Shown: piece by piece, positions 55,149-62,770 of the stretch
How positions within the stretch are numbered: the stretch's first letter is position 1
Layout of the letters: each line of letters opens with the position of its first letter
Origin: Marinobacter salexigens
GTDB taxonomy: Bacteria; Pseudomonadota; Gammaproteobacteria; Pseudomonadales; Oleiphilaceae
Assembly (NCBI RefSeq): GCF_018860765.1
Contig: NZ_JAHKPV010000001.1
Location: 181,704 to 245,703 of the forward strand
Length of the DNA: 64,000 nt
Reading direction: 5' to 3'
Notes under the pieces: generated by a model
What the model was told of the DNA's origin: nothing
Seen by the model: only the letters and a program-made list of their open reading frames with translations
Database searches by the model: none
Translations under genes and position numbers: made by a program

Positions 55149-56155
55149 GCGTCACCTCCGGCAGACTTTGAGCGTCGTTTATTCAGATAATTCGCAGCCG
55201 TTGGCAGCAAGCCCTTGGGCATGAAGATCATGGTCAGCATCAGGATCAAACCAAACAACATCATTTCCATCTCCTGAAAATCTGCCAGCACTTGTGGTAA
55301 CAACTCCAACACCACAGCACCAATGATCACGCCTATGGTCGAGCCCATACCGCCCAACACCACCATGGTGATCAGCAAAATCGAAAAGTCGAAACTTGCG
55401 ATAGAAGGTGTAATGAAGCCCTGGAAGTGCCCGTAAAGCGCGCCCATCACACTGGCATAGACCGCTGAAATCACGAACACCAGGCTTTTGTACTTTGCGG
55501 TGTTCACGCCCACGACACTGGCCGCCACTTCCGAGCCATGAACGGAACGCAAGGCCCGGCCAATAGGCGAATCAATCAGGTTCTGCGCCAACCAGACGGC
55601 TGCGAGCAGTATTACACCAGCAAACAAGTACCAGGCCAGATCACCACTGATATCCATGCCAAACAGGGAGTACTGGCCAAAGACACTGAGCTCCCAGCCG
55701 AACACATCAAACGCAGGCATCGGCATGCCATCCGGCCCACCCGTAAGCTCACGCTCGTTATTCAGAATAATCGCGATAATGAAACCCACCGCGAGGGTTG
55801 CCATGGAGAGATAGTGGCCTTTGAGGCGCAGAATGGGGCGCCCGACAGCCCACGCAATAATCGCCACACCAATGGCACCAACAACCAGTGCTGGGATGGC
55901 CGACCAGCCATAATTGCTGGTCATGATGGCACTAAAGTAAGCACCTACCCCGAAAAACCCCGCATGCCCCAGACTGATCTGGCCGGCAAAACCCACTAAC
56001 AGGTTGAGGCCGACGACAGCGCCGGCAATCAGCGCGATTTGCGTGGCCAGGCCATAATGAAACGGGTTGGAAATGAACAGTGGCAGGGCAAACACCACGA
56101 TAGCGAGGAATACCAGACCCTTGAGACGAAACCGCGAAAATTGGGCCATCATCAC
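55145..56155 (-). CDS. livM: Branched-chain-type ABC importer permease LivM
   Basis: 336-residue inner-membrane permease with about ten spans. GLNLLVGFAGQISLGHAGFF is the LivM signature loop, followed by GRALRSVHGSEVAASVVGVN and ISAVYASVMGALYGHFQGF. It overlaps livG at its end and livH at its start by 4 nt each. Confidence 0.94.
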   Translation of the reverse strand: MMMAQFSRFRLKGLVFLAIVVFALPLFISNPFHYGLATQIALIAGAVVGLNLLVGFAGQISLGHAGFFGVGAYFSAIMTSNYGWSAIPALVVGAIGVAIIAWAVGRPILRLKGHYLSMATLAVGFIIAIILNNERELTGGPDGMPMPAFDVFGWELSVFGQYSLFGMDISGDLAWYLFAGVILLAAVWLAQNLIDSPIGRALRSVHGSEVAASVVGVNTAKYKSLVFVISAVYASVMGALYGHFQGFITPSIASFDFSILLITMVVLGGMGSTIGVIIGAVVLELLPQVLADFQEMEMMLFGLILMLTMIFMPKGLLPTAANYLNKRRSKSAGGDA

Positions 56156-57027
56156 ACCCGCTCCACAACTTTGGCGCCAAACAGACCCCGGGGCATGAAG
56201 AACAGGACTACAAGAATCATCGAGAAGGCCACCGCATCTTTGTAATCAGACGACAGATACCCTGCGGCCATGGCTTCCACAACGCCAAGGGCCAGACCAC
56301 CTACTACAGCACCCATGCCGCTTCCCAGACCACCAATGGCGGCTGCCACAAAGCCTTTCAGACCAAGGATGATGCCGATGTCATAGGAGGTGAAGGTAAT
56401 CGGCGCTACCACAATACCGGCAACAGAGCCGAGCAGTGCAGACACCATGAACGCCAGCATAAGCACCACCTGGGTTCGGATGCCGACCAGACGTGCAGCG
56501 TCTTTATTCATTGAGGTGGCAAGAATCGCCTTGCCGGTCAGCGTGCGTGTAAAGAAGTACACCAACACGGCGACAAGAACCGCACCAACACCCAGCACCC
56601 AAAGGCTCTGGCTGTTAAGCACGGCTCCGAAAATCTGAATCGGCTCTTCACTGCTGAAGTTTGGCATAACGTGGTATTCCTTACCCCAGACCAGCTGAGC
56701 CAGACCACGAATGAAAATAGATGCGCCAATGGTAATAATGATCAGCGTAACCACATCCGCATTCTTGGCGGGTGCGATCGCCAGACGCTGCAAGGCAATA
56801 CCCAGCACACCGGCAAGAACGACAGCAAGTACAATCGCGAGCAGCATCGGCACGCCCATGGCAGTCAAAGATACAGTCGCCATACCGCCAATCATCAGGA
56901 ACTCGCCCTGGGCAAAGTTGATCACATGGCTGGCGTTATAGATCAACGTAAAGCCCAAAGCGATCAGAGCGTAGGTGGCACCAATGGTAATGCCCGTAAA
57001 CAGGTATTGCAGGAATTCAGAAAACAT
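56152..57027 (-). CDS. livH: Branched-chain-type ABC importer permease LivH
   Basis: 291-residue inner-membrane permease with about eight spans. The LivH pattern is clear: GITIGATYALIALGFTLIYN, ASHVINFAQGEFLMIGGMAT, NKDAARLVGIRTQVVLMLAF and AAAIGGLGSGMGAVVGGLAL. It lies 78 nt downstream of the binding-protein gene and overlaps livM. Confidence 0.94.
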   Translation of the reverse strand: MFSEFLQYLFTGITIGATYALIALGFTLIYNASHVINFAQGEFLMIGGMATVSLTAMGVPMLLAIVLAVVLAGVLGIALQRLAIAPAKNADVVTLIIITIGASIFIRGLAQLVWGKEYHVMPNFSSEEPIQIFGAVLNSQSLWVLGVGAVLVAVLVYFFTRTLTGKAILATSMNKDAARLVGIRTQVVLMLAFMVSALLGSVAGIVVAPITFTSYDIGIILGLKGFVAAAIGGLGSGMGAVVGGLALGVVEAMAAGYLSSDYKDAVAFSMILVVLFFMPRGLFGAKVVERV

Positions 57028-57105
57028 AATCGATTCCGCTCGCGCAGCGGTAACCAGCCGTCCCGAAGGACAACTGGTAACCTATGGTACGGATAAAGGA
57101 CAGGC

Positions 57106-58266
57106 TTAGTTGATCAGCTTCCAGCCGCCATCCTGAACTTCCAGGATGCGGAAGGATTCAGCTTCCAGACCGTTGTGATCTTCGGGTGACATATTGAAGG
57201 TACCCGTAACACCTACGTGGCCCTGAATGCTCTCAAGCGCATCACGTACTGCAGCTTTGTCTGTGCTGCCCGCTTTCTCGATGGCTTCAACCGCCAGCAT
57301 CAGGCCGTCATAGGCATAGGCACCGAAGGTAGACACCTTGGAGTTCCAGCGCGCTTCGTACTCGGTTTTGTAAGCCTCAACCACCGGCTTTTGAGGATCG
57401 TCCGCTGGCAGCGACTCTGGTACCAGCAAGGGTGACGCAGGCAATCTCAGGCCTTCAGCACTGTTACCAGCCAGTTCGAGGAAGCCATCAGAAGCAACAC
57501 CGTGGGATTGGTAGAACGGAAGCTCAATGCCCAGCTGGGCGTAGTTACGGGTAACGATGGCCGGGCCCTGACCAAAACCGAAGTTAAGAATGGTCTGCAC
57601 GCCGTCGGTACCGCGAATATTGGTAAGCTGGGCAGTCATGTCAGTATCAGAACCGCCGTAGGTTTCATCAGCAACAATCTCGATTCCACCCATGGCGCTG
57701 GCCGCAGCAAGTGTTTGCTCCCGACCTGAACTGCCAAAACCACCGGTACCCGAGATCAGGCCGACTTTAGTCAGGCCACGCTCTTTCATATCGGTCAGCA
57801 CACGCTCTGCCGCCATACGATCCGTTTGCGGAGTCTTGAAAACCCACTTTTTAACCGGATCAGTGATAACAACCGCACCCGCCAGGGAAATGAAAGGAAT
57901 GCCCGCCTGCTCAACCATCGGCGCTGCCGCCATAGTGGCACCCGTGGTGCTGCCGCCAACAATAATATCTACCCGGTCTGAACGGATCAGCCGGCTTGCG
58001 AAATTACGGGCTTTTGAAGCGTTGCCTGCATCGTCGTAATGGACAAGCTCCAATTGACGACCCAGTACCCCGCCTTCTTTGTTGATTTTTTCAACGTACA
58101 TTTCCAGAGTTTTCAGCTCCGGATCACCGAGAAAAGATGCAGGGCCTGTAACTGAAAGAAAAGAGCCGATGCGGATAGGGTCCGCAGCCTGAACGTTCAT
58201 CGCTAATAGACCGGCTGCTGCAATAGCTGCAACCTTACTTGCTCGACGCGTTATTTTCTTGAACAT
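57106..58266 (-). CDS. Periplasmic ligand-binding protein of the paa-linked Liv importer
   Basis: 386-residue type-I periplasmic binding protein (LivK/Peripla_BP_6 family) with a Sec signal peptide (MFKKITRRASKVAAIAAAGL...VQA). The mature part has DPIRIGSFLSVTGPASFLGD, VGGSTTGATMAAAPMVEQAG and FGAYAYDGLMLAVEAIEKAG. The family binds amino acids or aromatic acids; the gene's place between livH and paaX suggests phenylacetate or a related acid. It is the first gene of the leftward liv operon, divergent from paaX. Confidence 0.92.
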   Translation of the reverse strand: MFKKITRRASKVAAIAAAGLLAMNVQAADPIRIGSFLSVTGPASFLGDPELKTLEMYVEKINKEGGVLGRQLELVHYDDAGNASKARNFASRLIRSDRVDIIVGGSTTGATMAAAPMVEQAGIPFISLAGAVVITDPVKKWVFKTPQTDRMAAERVLTDMKERGLTKVGLISGTGGFGSSGREQTLAAASAMGGIEIVADETYGGSDTDMTAQLTNIRGTDGVQTILNFGFGQGPAIVTRNYAQLGIELPFYQSHGVASDGFLELAGNSAEGLRLPASPLLVPESLPADDPQKPVVEAYKTEYEARWNSKVSTFGAYAYDGLMLAVEAIEKAGSTDKAAVRDALESIQGHVGVTGTFNMSPEDHNGLEAESFRILEVQDGGWKLIN

Positions 58267-58360
58267 TGTTATTGTTCTCCCGAATGTTATCAGGGCGTTT
58301 TGGTTTTATATGCCCCAGAGTTTCCGAAAACAGAACGATATTTCATGCAAAAAGGGTGCT

Positions 58361-58370
58361 TTGTGTATCA
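58361..58370 (+). promoter_or_regulatory. TTGTGTATCA motif upstream of the liv operon (candidate PaaX site)
   Basis: Matches TTTTGTATCA at nine of ten positions, 95 nt upstream of the binding-protein start. Confidence 0.4.
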
Positions 58371-58413
58371 CGTACCCTTTTACAATAGTCTGATTCCAGC
58401 GCAGCGCGACAGA

Positions 58414-58552
58414 CATTGGTCTATCATCACAACAGCCTTATATGCGCCAATCCAATAATACGATACCGTTGACGAATATCAATGGAAAATATTGTATCAC
58501 TACATTTCTGTCAACTATGTAGTAGACCAAACGGGGCGTGTATAGACCAATG
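58414..58552. repeat. TAGACCAA repeats, 11-nt inverted pair
   Basis: CATTGGTCTAT (58414-58424) and ATAGACCAATG (58542-58552) are exact reverse complements. A third TAGACCAA lies at 58523-58530. The set flanks the TGTATCA motif at 58490 and could be operators for a second regulator. Confidence 0.5.
58490..58499 (+). promoter_or_regulatory. TATTGTATCA motif upstream of paaX (candidate PaaX site)
   Basis: Matches TTTTGTATCA at nine of ten positions, 190 nt upstream of the paaX start, consistent with possible autoregulation. Confidence 0.4.
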
Positions 58553-58688
58553 GATGAATAGTTGGTTGTCGCTCACTACGGGGAAGGTAGGCGGCTTTAC
58601 GCGGTGGCTGTAAACAGGATAATGACGCCAGTCCATCGCCAAGCCTGCAATTCCCATCGGGCCGAAAGTTTTGAAGAGATAAGAGACC

Positions 58689-59660
58689 ATGTCAGCAAAA
58701 CAACAGCTTGAAAGCCTTATTCTGGATTTTCAGAAAAAACGCCCTTTGAGGGCAGGCTCACTGATCATCACAATCTACGGCGATATCATCCATCCCCGCG
58801 GCGGCAATGTGTGGCTCGGTAGCCTGATGAAACTGCTCACTCCAATGGGCGTGAGTGAACGGCTGGTGCGCACATCGGTTTACCGGTTGGTTCAAGACGG
58901 CTGGCTACAAACCGAAAAGGTGGGCCGCTGCAGTTATTACAGTGTTACAGGGGCGGGCCTTCGTCGATTCCAGCAGGCCTTTGAACACGTTTATACCCTT
59001 GGCGCAGACGACTGGAACGGCAGTTGGTGTTTGGTTTTTCTTAACCAACTCGAGCCGGAAACCCGCGCTAAAGTACGCGAGGAACTAAAGTGGCTAAGCT
59101 TCGGCAATATGGCTTCCGGCGTTATGGAACATCCGCGCTTCACGCGTCATGAACTGGTGCCGCTATTACAGGAATGGGGTGCTCTTGAAGACACCATCGT
59201 TATGCAGACCCAGCCACTGGAACAGCGAAGCCCAAAGGCCCTACGTAGACAGGTAAAAGAAAGCTGGAACCTCGACGAATTGGGTTTTCGTTATAAGCGG
59301 TTTCTTGAAAAATTCCGTCCGCTCTGGCGCGAGCTAAGCACAAACGACAACCTGAGTCCGGAAGACTGTGTTACCGCGCGCATTCTACTGATTCATGAAT
59401 ACCGGAAAGTGTTGCTCAGAGATCCTCTACTACCAGATGAGCTCTTACCGGGGGATTGGGAAGGGCGTAGTGCCAAGCAGCTGTGCCGCAATCTGTACCG
59501 TGCGATTTACAGCCGTTCTGATACATATCTCGCTAGTGCTCTTGAAAACGCCTCCGGCCCACTACCTGGTCCTTCCGCCGGATTCTATCGCCGCTTCGGC
59601 GGCCTGACGGATGACTCCCACACCAACACCAAAACGGTTATAGCGGAAGGGTCAGCCTGA
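58689..59660 (+). CDS. paaX: Phenylacetate-responsive repressor PaaX
   Basis: 323-residue repressor of paa genes released by phenylacetyl-CoA. The N-terminal winged HTH (about 20-90) reads GSLIITIYGDIIHPRGGNVW, LTPMGVSERLVRTSVYRLVQ and DGWLQTEKVGRCSYYSV. The middle (WNGSWCLVFL) and C-terminal PaaX domain (ILLIHEYRKVLLRDPLLPDE) are conserved. It is divergent from the liv operon and followed by the cbb3-like operon on the same strand. Shared TGTATCA motifs in the cluster are its likely targets. Confidence 0.95.
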   Translation: MSAKQQLESLILDFQKKRPLRAGSLIITIYGDIIHPRGGNVWLGSLMKLLTPMGVSERLVRTSVYRLVQDGWLQTEKVGRCSYYSVTGAGLRRFQQAFEHVYTLGADDWNGSWCLVFLNQLEPETRAKVREELKWLSFGNMASGVMEHPRFTRHELVPLLQEWGALEDTIVMQTQPLEQRSPKALRRQVKESWNLDELGFRYKRFLEKFRPLWRELSTNDNLSPEDCVTARILLIHEYRKVLLRDPLLPDELLPGDWEGRSAKQLCRNLYRAIYSRSDTYLASALENASGPLPGPSAGFYRRFGGLTDDSHTNTKTVIAEGSA

Positions 59661-59701
59661 CTCTTTCGCTTCACACACTCAGCCCCTCAAACGACCCGAA
59701 C

Positions 59702-59715
59702 TTGATTTAGAACAA
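59702..59715. promoter_or_regulatory. Candidate FNR/Anr box upstream of the cbb3-like operon
   Basis: TTGAT-TTAG-AACAA matches nine of the ten specified positions of TTGAT-N4-ATCAA. It is 158 nt upstream of the ccoN start. Oxygen-responsive control is plausible because cbb3 operons are classical Anr/FNR targets. Confidence 0.5.
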
Positions 59716-59873
59716 CTGCAACCATCGTTCAATGGGGCCAGCCGCGTTACTGTATTGCAACTCTTCGACATCTTCTAAGCGAATACAAATACTGCTTTAA
59801 AAGCCTGCATTCTATTAAAAACGAATGTCGGGACCAATTAAGATGTATTTGTAATGAATCAACAGGAAAGACT

Positions 59874-61490
59874 ATGACGCCTACCATCGCCATTCTCCTG
59901 ATCATTACCTTCGTGTTATCCACGGTTGGTTTGCTGTTACTGATCTGGACTATTGCCAACAATCAGTTCAGTCACGGTCAGGCTGCGGCTCGCACTATTT
60001 TCTCCCCGGGCGAAGAAGGTCACAGTGAAGACCGTGCGCGGCCCGCCGACGAACCATTCACCGGTGATACCAGCGAACAGGCCCAAGCCATTGAGGCCCG
60101 CTGGACTGCCGATCAATCCTCCAGAACCGCGGTACTGACCTGGCTCAGCTCATCGGTTTTCTGGCTACTTTTAGGCTCGTTTTTCGGCCTAGCCTCTTCC
60201 ATAAAGATGCACCTACCGGAGTTTTTGACGGCCAGTGAGTTTCTTACCTTTGGCCGAATTCGTCCCGTTCACCTTAATGCGGTTACCTACGGCTGGGCGT
60301 CCATGGCGGGCATTGGTGTGGCGCTGTTCTTGATTCCACGGCTGTTTAAAACGTCACTGGTCGGCGGCAAGTACGCCGTTATCGGCGGTTTTATCTGGAA
60401 TATCGGTCTGATTCTGGGCTTGAGCGCCATCACGCTGGGCCTGTCCGATGGCGAGGAATGGCTGGAGTTTCCCTGGCAGGTCGATCTTCTGTTTGTGGTG
60501 GGCGGAGCGATGTGCGCCGCTCCCTTGCTACTAACTGCCGCTAACCGCAACGTTGAACACCTTTACGTAACCAGCTGGTACCTGATGGCGGCGCTGGTGT
60601 GGTTCCCCATTCTGTTTCTTATTGCCAACCTTCCCTTTGCCTTTCCGGGGGCGTCTGGCGCCACGGTTAACTGGTGGTTTGCCCATAATGTGCTCGGGCT
60701 CTGGGTAACGCCCATCGGCATAGGCATTGCCTACTACATGATTCCGAAAATTCTCGGAAGGCCAATTATTTCGTATCAATTATCGCTTATCGGCTTCTGG
60801 TCGTTGGCGCTGTTTTATAGCCAGGTGGGCATTCACCACCTCATTGGCGGCCCCATTCCCACGTGGCTGGTCACGCTTTCGATTGTTCACAGTGTGATGA
60901 TGTCGATTCCGGTGATTACCGTTGCCATCAACCATCACGGCACCATGATGGGCAACTTCGGGCGCCTCAAAGACTCGCCAACTCTGCGTTTTGTATGGAT
61001 CGGCGCGCTCATGTACACCGTGGCGTCGCTTCAGGGCTCTATGGAAGCACTGCGCAGCATTAACGTGATTACCCATTTCACACACTACACGGTGGCCCAT
61101 GCGCACCTTGGTATGTACGCCTTCCTGAGTTTTATTCTGTTTGGCGCCGTGTATTTCATCATGCCCCGCCTTACAAACTGGGAATGGCCATGGCGCAAAC
61201 TGATTAGCCTGCATTTCTGGCTAGTCAGCATCGGCATTCTGATTTACGTGGTATCGCTGACCGTGGCTGGCTGGAAACAAGGCGTTGCATTGCTCGATGC
61301 GGCAATGCCTTTCATGGATATTGTAAAAATGACACTTCCCGCTCTTCAGGCCCGTACTCTGGGCGGCGCTCTGATGACATTGGGGCATCTGGTGTTCGCA
61401 TTCCATTTCATCGCCATGCTAATGCGCCAAGGCGCGGCCACTGAGCAACCGACACTCTTCCGCCCAGCCATCAAGGAGAACGCTCAATGA
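59874..61490 (+). CDS. ccoN: cbb3-like cytochrome oxidase subunit I with N-terminal CcoS-like segment
   Basis: 538-residue heme-copper oxidase subunit. Residues 1-~50 (one span, then WTIANNQFSHGQAAARTIF) resemble the small assembly protein CcoS. Residues ~90-530 form the 12-span CcoN core: low-spin heme His133 (IRPVHLNAV), CuB His271 with Tyr288 (FAHNVLGLW...AYYMIPK), CuB His321/His322 (GIHHLIGG), and heme ligands His409/His411 (VAHAHLG). The core is divergent from standard CcoN. AGGAAAG precedes the ATG, and the gene overlaps ccoO by 4 nt. Confidence 0.85.
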   Translation: MTPTIAILLIITFVLSTVGLLLLIWTIANNQFSHGQAAARTIFSPGEEGHSEDRARPADEPFTGDTSEQAQAIEARWTADQSSRTAVLTWLSSSVFWLLLGSFFGLASSIKMHLPEFLTASEFLTFGRIRPVHLNAVTYGWASMAGIGVALFLIPRLFKTSLVGGKYAVIGGFIWNIGLILGLSAITLGLSDGEEWLEFPWQVDLLFVVGGAMCAAPLLLTAANRNVEHLYVTSWYLMAALVWFPILFLIANLPFAFPGASGATVNWWFAHNVLGLWVTPIGIGIAYYMIPKILGRPIISYQLSLIGFWSLALFYSQVGIHHLIGGPIPTWLVTLSIVHSVMMSIPVITVAINHHGTMMGNFGRLKDSPTLRFVWIGALMYTVASLQGSMEALRSINVITHFTHYTVAHAHLGMYAFLSFILFGAVYFIMPRLTNWEWPWRKLISLHFWLVSIGILIYVVSLTVAGWKQGVALLDAAMPFMDIVKMTLPALQARTLGGALMTLGHLVFAFHFIAMLMRQGAATEQPTLFRPAIKENAQ

Positions 61491-62116
61491 AACGTGCTCT
61501 CGCTATCATGGTCGGTGCAGCACTTATTCTGTTGCTGGCCACGCTTACGTTGGTGGTTATGCCTTACCTGCAAATGTCTGCTGAACAGGTGCCGCCAGAC
61601 CTCAAACCATACACCGAGCAGCAACAGCGGGGCCGGCAAGTTTATATCGCCAATGGCTGTGTTTACTGCCATAGCCAGCAACCGCGCGACCCAAGCTTTG
61701 CGCCTGGAGATAAAGCGCGGGGTTGGGGCCGACCATCGGTGCCCGGAGACTACGCTTACGATGAGCCACACTTGCTGGGCACCATGCGTACCGGCCCGGA
61801 TCTGTTCAACATCGGCGCCCGCCAGCCCAGCATCGACTGGCAGTTGATGCACCTATACAACCCCAGAGCAATCATCAAAGGCAGCATCATGCCGTCTTAC
61901 CCTTTCCTGTTCCGCCATGTGGATGAACCGGTCGAAGGCGATAAAGTGGTGAACATACCGCCACCCTACGGCCCGGAGTCCGGCAAAATCGTTGCCACCG
62001 AAGATGCGCTGGCATTGGCGGAGTACATGCTCGCCCTTGATCACACTTACCCGGCGCCGACCTTACCGACACTGCCGCCAAAAACCGATGAGCCCAAGGA
62101 GAACCGCGCGCCATGA
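61487..62116 (+). CDS. ccoO: CcoO-like mono-heme cytochrome c oxidase subunit
   Basis: 209-residue membrane-anchored cytochrome c. One N-terminal span (about 5-28) is followed by the heme motif CVYCH (58-62) in the CcoO context GCVYCHSQQPRDPSFAPGD. WGRPSVPGDYAYDEPHLLGT and GPDLFNIGAR are CcoO hallmarks, and Met135 (KGSIMPSYPFLF) is the likely distal ligand. Overlaps by 4 nt join it to ccoN and to the next cytochrome. Confidence 0.92.
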   Translation: MKRALAIMVGAALILLLATLTLVVMPYLQMSAEQVPPDLKPYTEQQQRGRQVYIANGCVYCHSQQPRDPSFAPGDKARGWGRPSVPGDYAYDEPHLLGTMRTGPDLFNIGARQPSIDWQLMHLYNPRAIIKGSIMPSYPFLFRHVDEPVEGDKVVNIPPPYGPESGKIVATEDALALAEYMLALDHTYPAPTLPTLPPKTDEPKENRAP

Positions 62117-62769
62117 ACCAGCATGATCATCGCGCTCAATTTCGTGAAGCGCCCGAACCGGAAGAAGGCACACGCGCCACGCCCAAGATCGTATTGGTCT
62201 GGATCGCCCTATTGATTGTGTGGGGGGTAGGCTATTACGCCTGGCAGATCGGCAAGCCCATGCTGGGTGGTGATAGCCGCTCAGCGGTGGCAACGATGCA
62301 GCAGGCACCCAAATCCGCTGACACAAATACCGGTAGCGGTGCGGAAGCCCCGGCGAGTGCGGTTGCCGACAGCAATACAGCCGCCGCAAAACCCGACGGC
62401 AAAGCCATTTACAGCGCTCAGTGCAGCGCTTGCCACCAAGCCAACGGGCAAGGTGTACCGGGCGCCTTTCCACCGCTGGCTGGAAGTGAGTGGCTGGTAG
62501 CCGACGCGACTATTCCTGTGGCTATCGTGCACGACGGCTTGCAAGGCAAGATCGAGGTTTCTGGCAACAGTTTTCAAGGTGTTATGCCTAAATTTGGCGG
62601 CACTCTCTCCAATGCAGAGATGGCTGCTGTTCTGAGCTATGCCCGCAGCGAATGGGGCAACAGCGCCAGCGAGATAGACCCGGCGGCAGTAACTGAACAC
62701 GTGGAGCGCTTCGGCAAGCGCGGGGACTGGTCTGCCAAGGAACTCAAGGAGGTTTTCGGGGAGCCCTGA
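62113..62769 (+). CDS. Membrane-anchored mono-heme cytochrome c (CcoP position)
   Basis: 218-residue protein with an N-terminal cytoplasmic segment, one span (about 26-44), a flexible Ala-rich linker and a class I cytochrome c domain with CSACH (104-108) and the distal Met in QGVMPKFGG. Canonical CcoP has two hemes and about 300 residues; here only one heme motif is present, so it is a shortened or alternative third subunit. No ccoQ gene lies between it and ccoO. It starts in the ccoO stop by a 4-nt overlap. Confidence 0.88.
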   Translation: MNQHDHRAQFREAPEPEEGTRATPKIVLVWIALLIVWGVGYYAWQIGKPMLGGDSRSAVATMQQAPKSADTNTGSGAEAPASAVADSNTAAAKPDGKAIYSAQCSACHQANGQGVPGAFPPLAGSEWLVADATIPVAIVHDGLQGKIEVSGNSFQGVMPKFGGTLSNAEMAAVLSYARSEWGNSASEIDPAAVTEHVERFGKRGDWSAKELKEVFGEP

Positions 62770-62770
62770 A

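Larger units (their letters stand above)
58267..58688. other. Divergent regulatory region liv operon - paaX
   Basis: 422-nt gap without a gene. It contains two TGTATCA motifs, three TAGACCAA elements and AT-rich promoter-like DNA. No clear sigma-70 pair was found for either direction. Confidence 0.6.
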
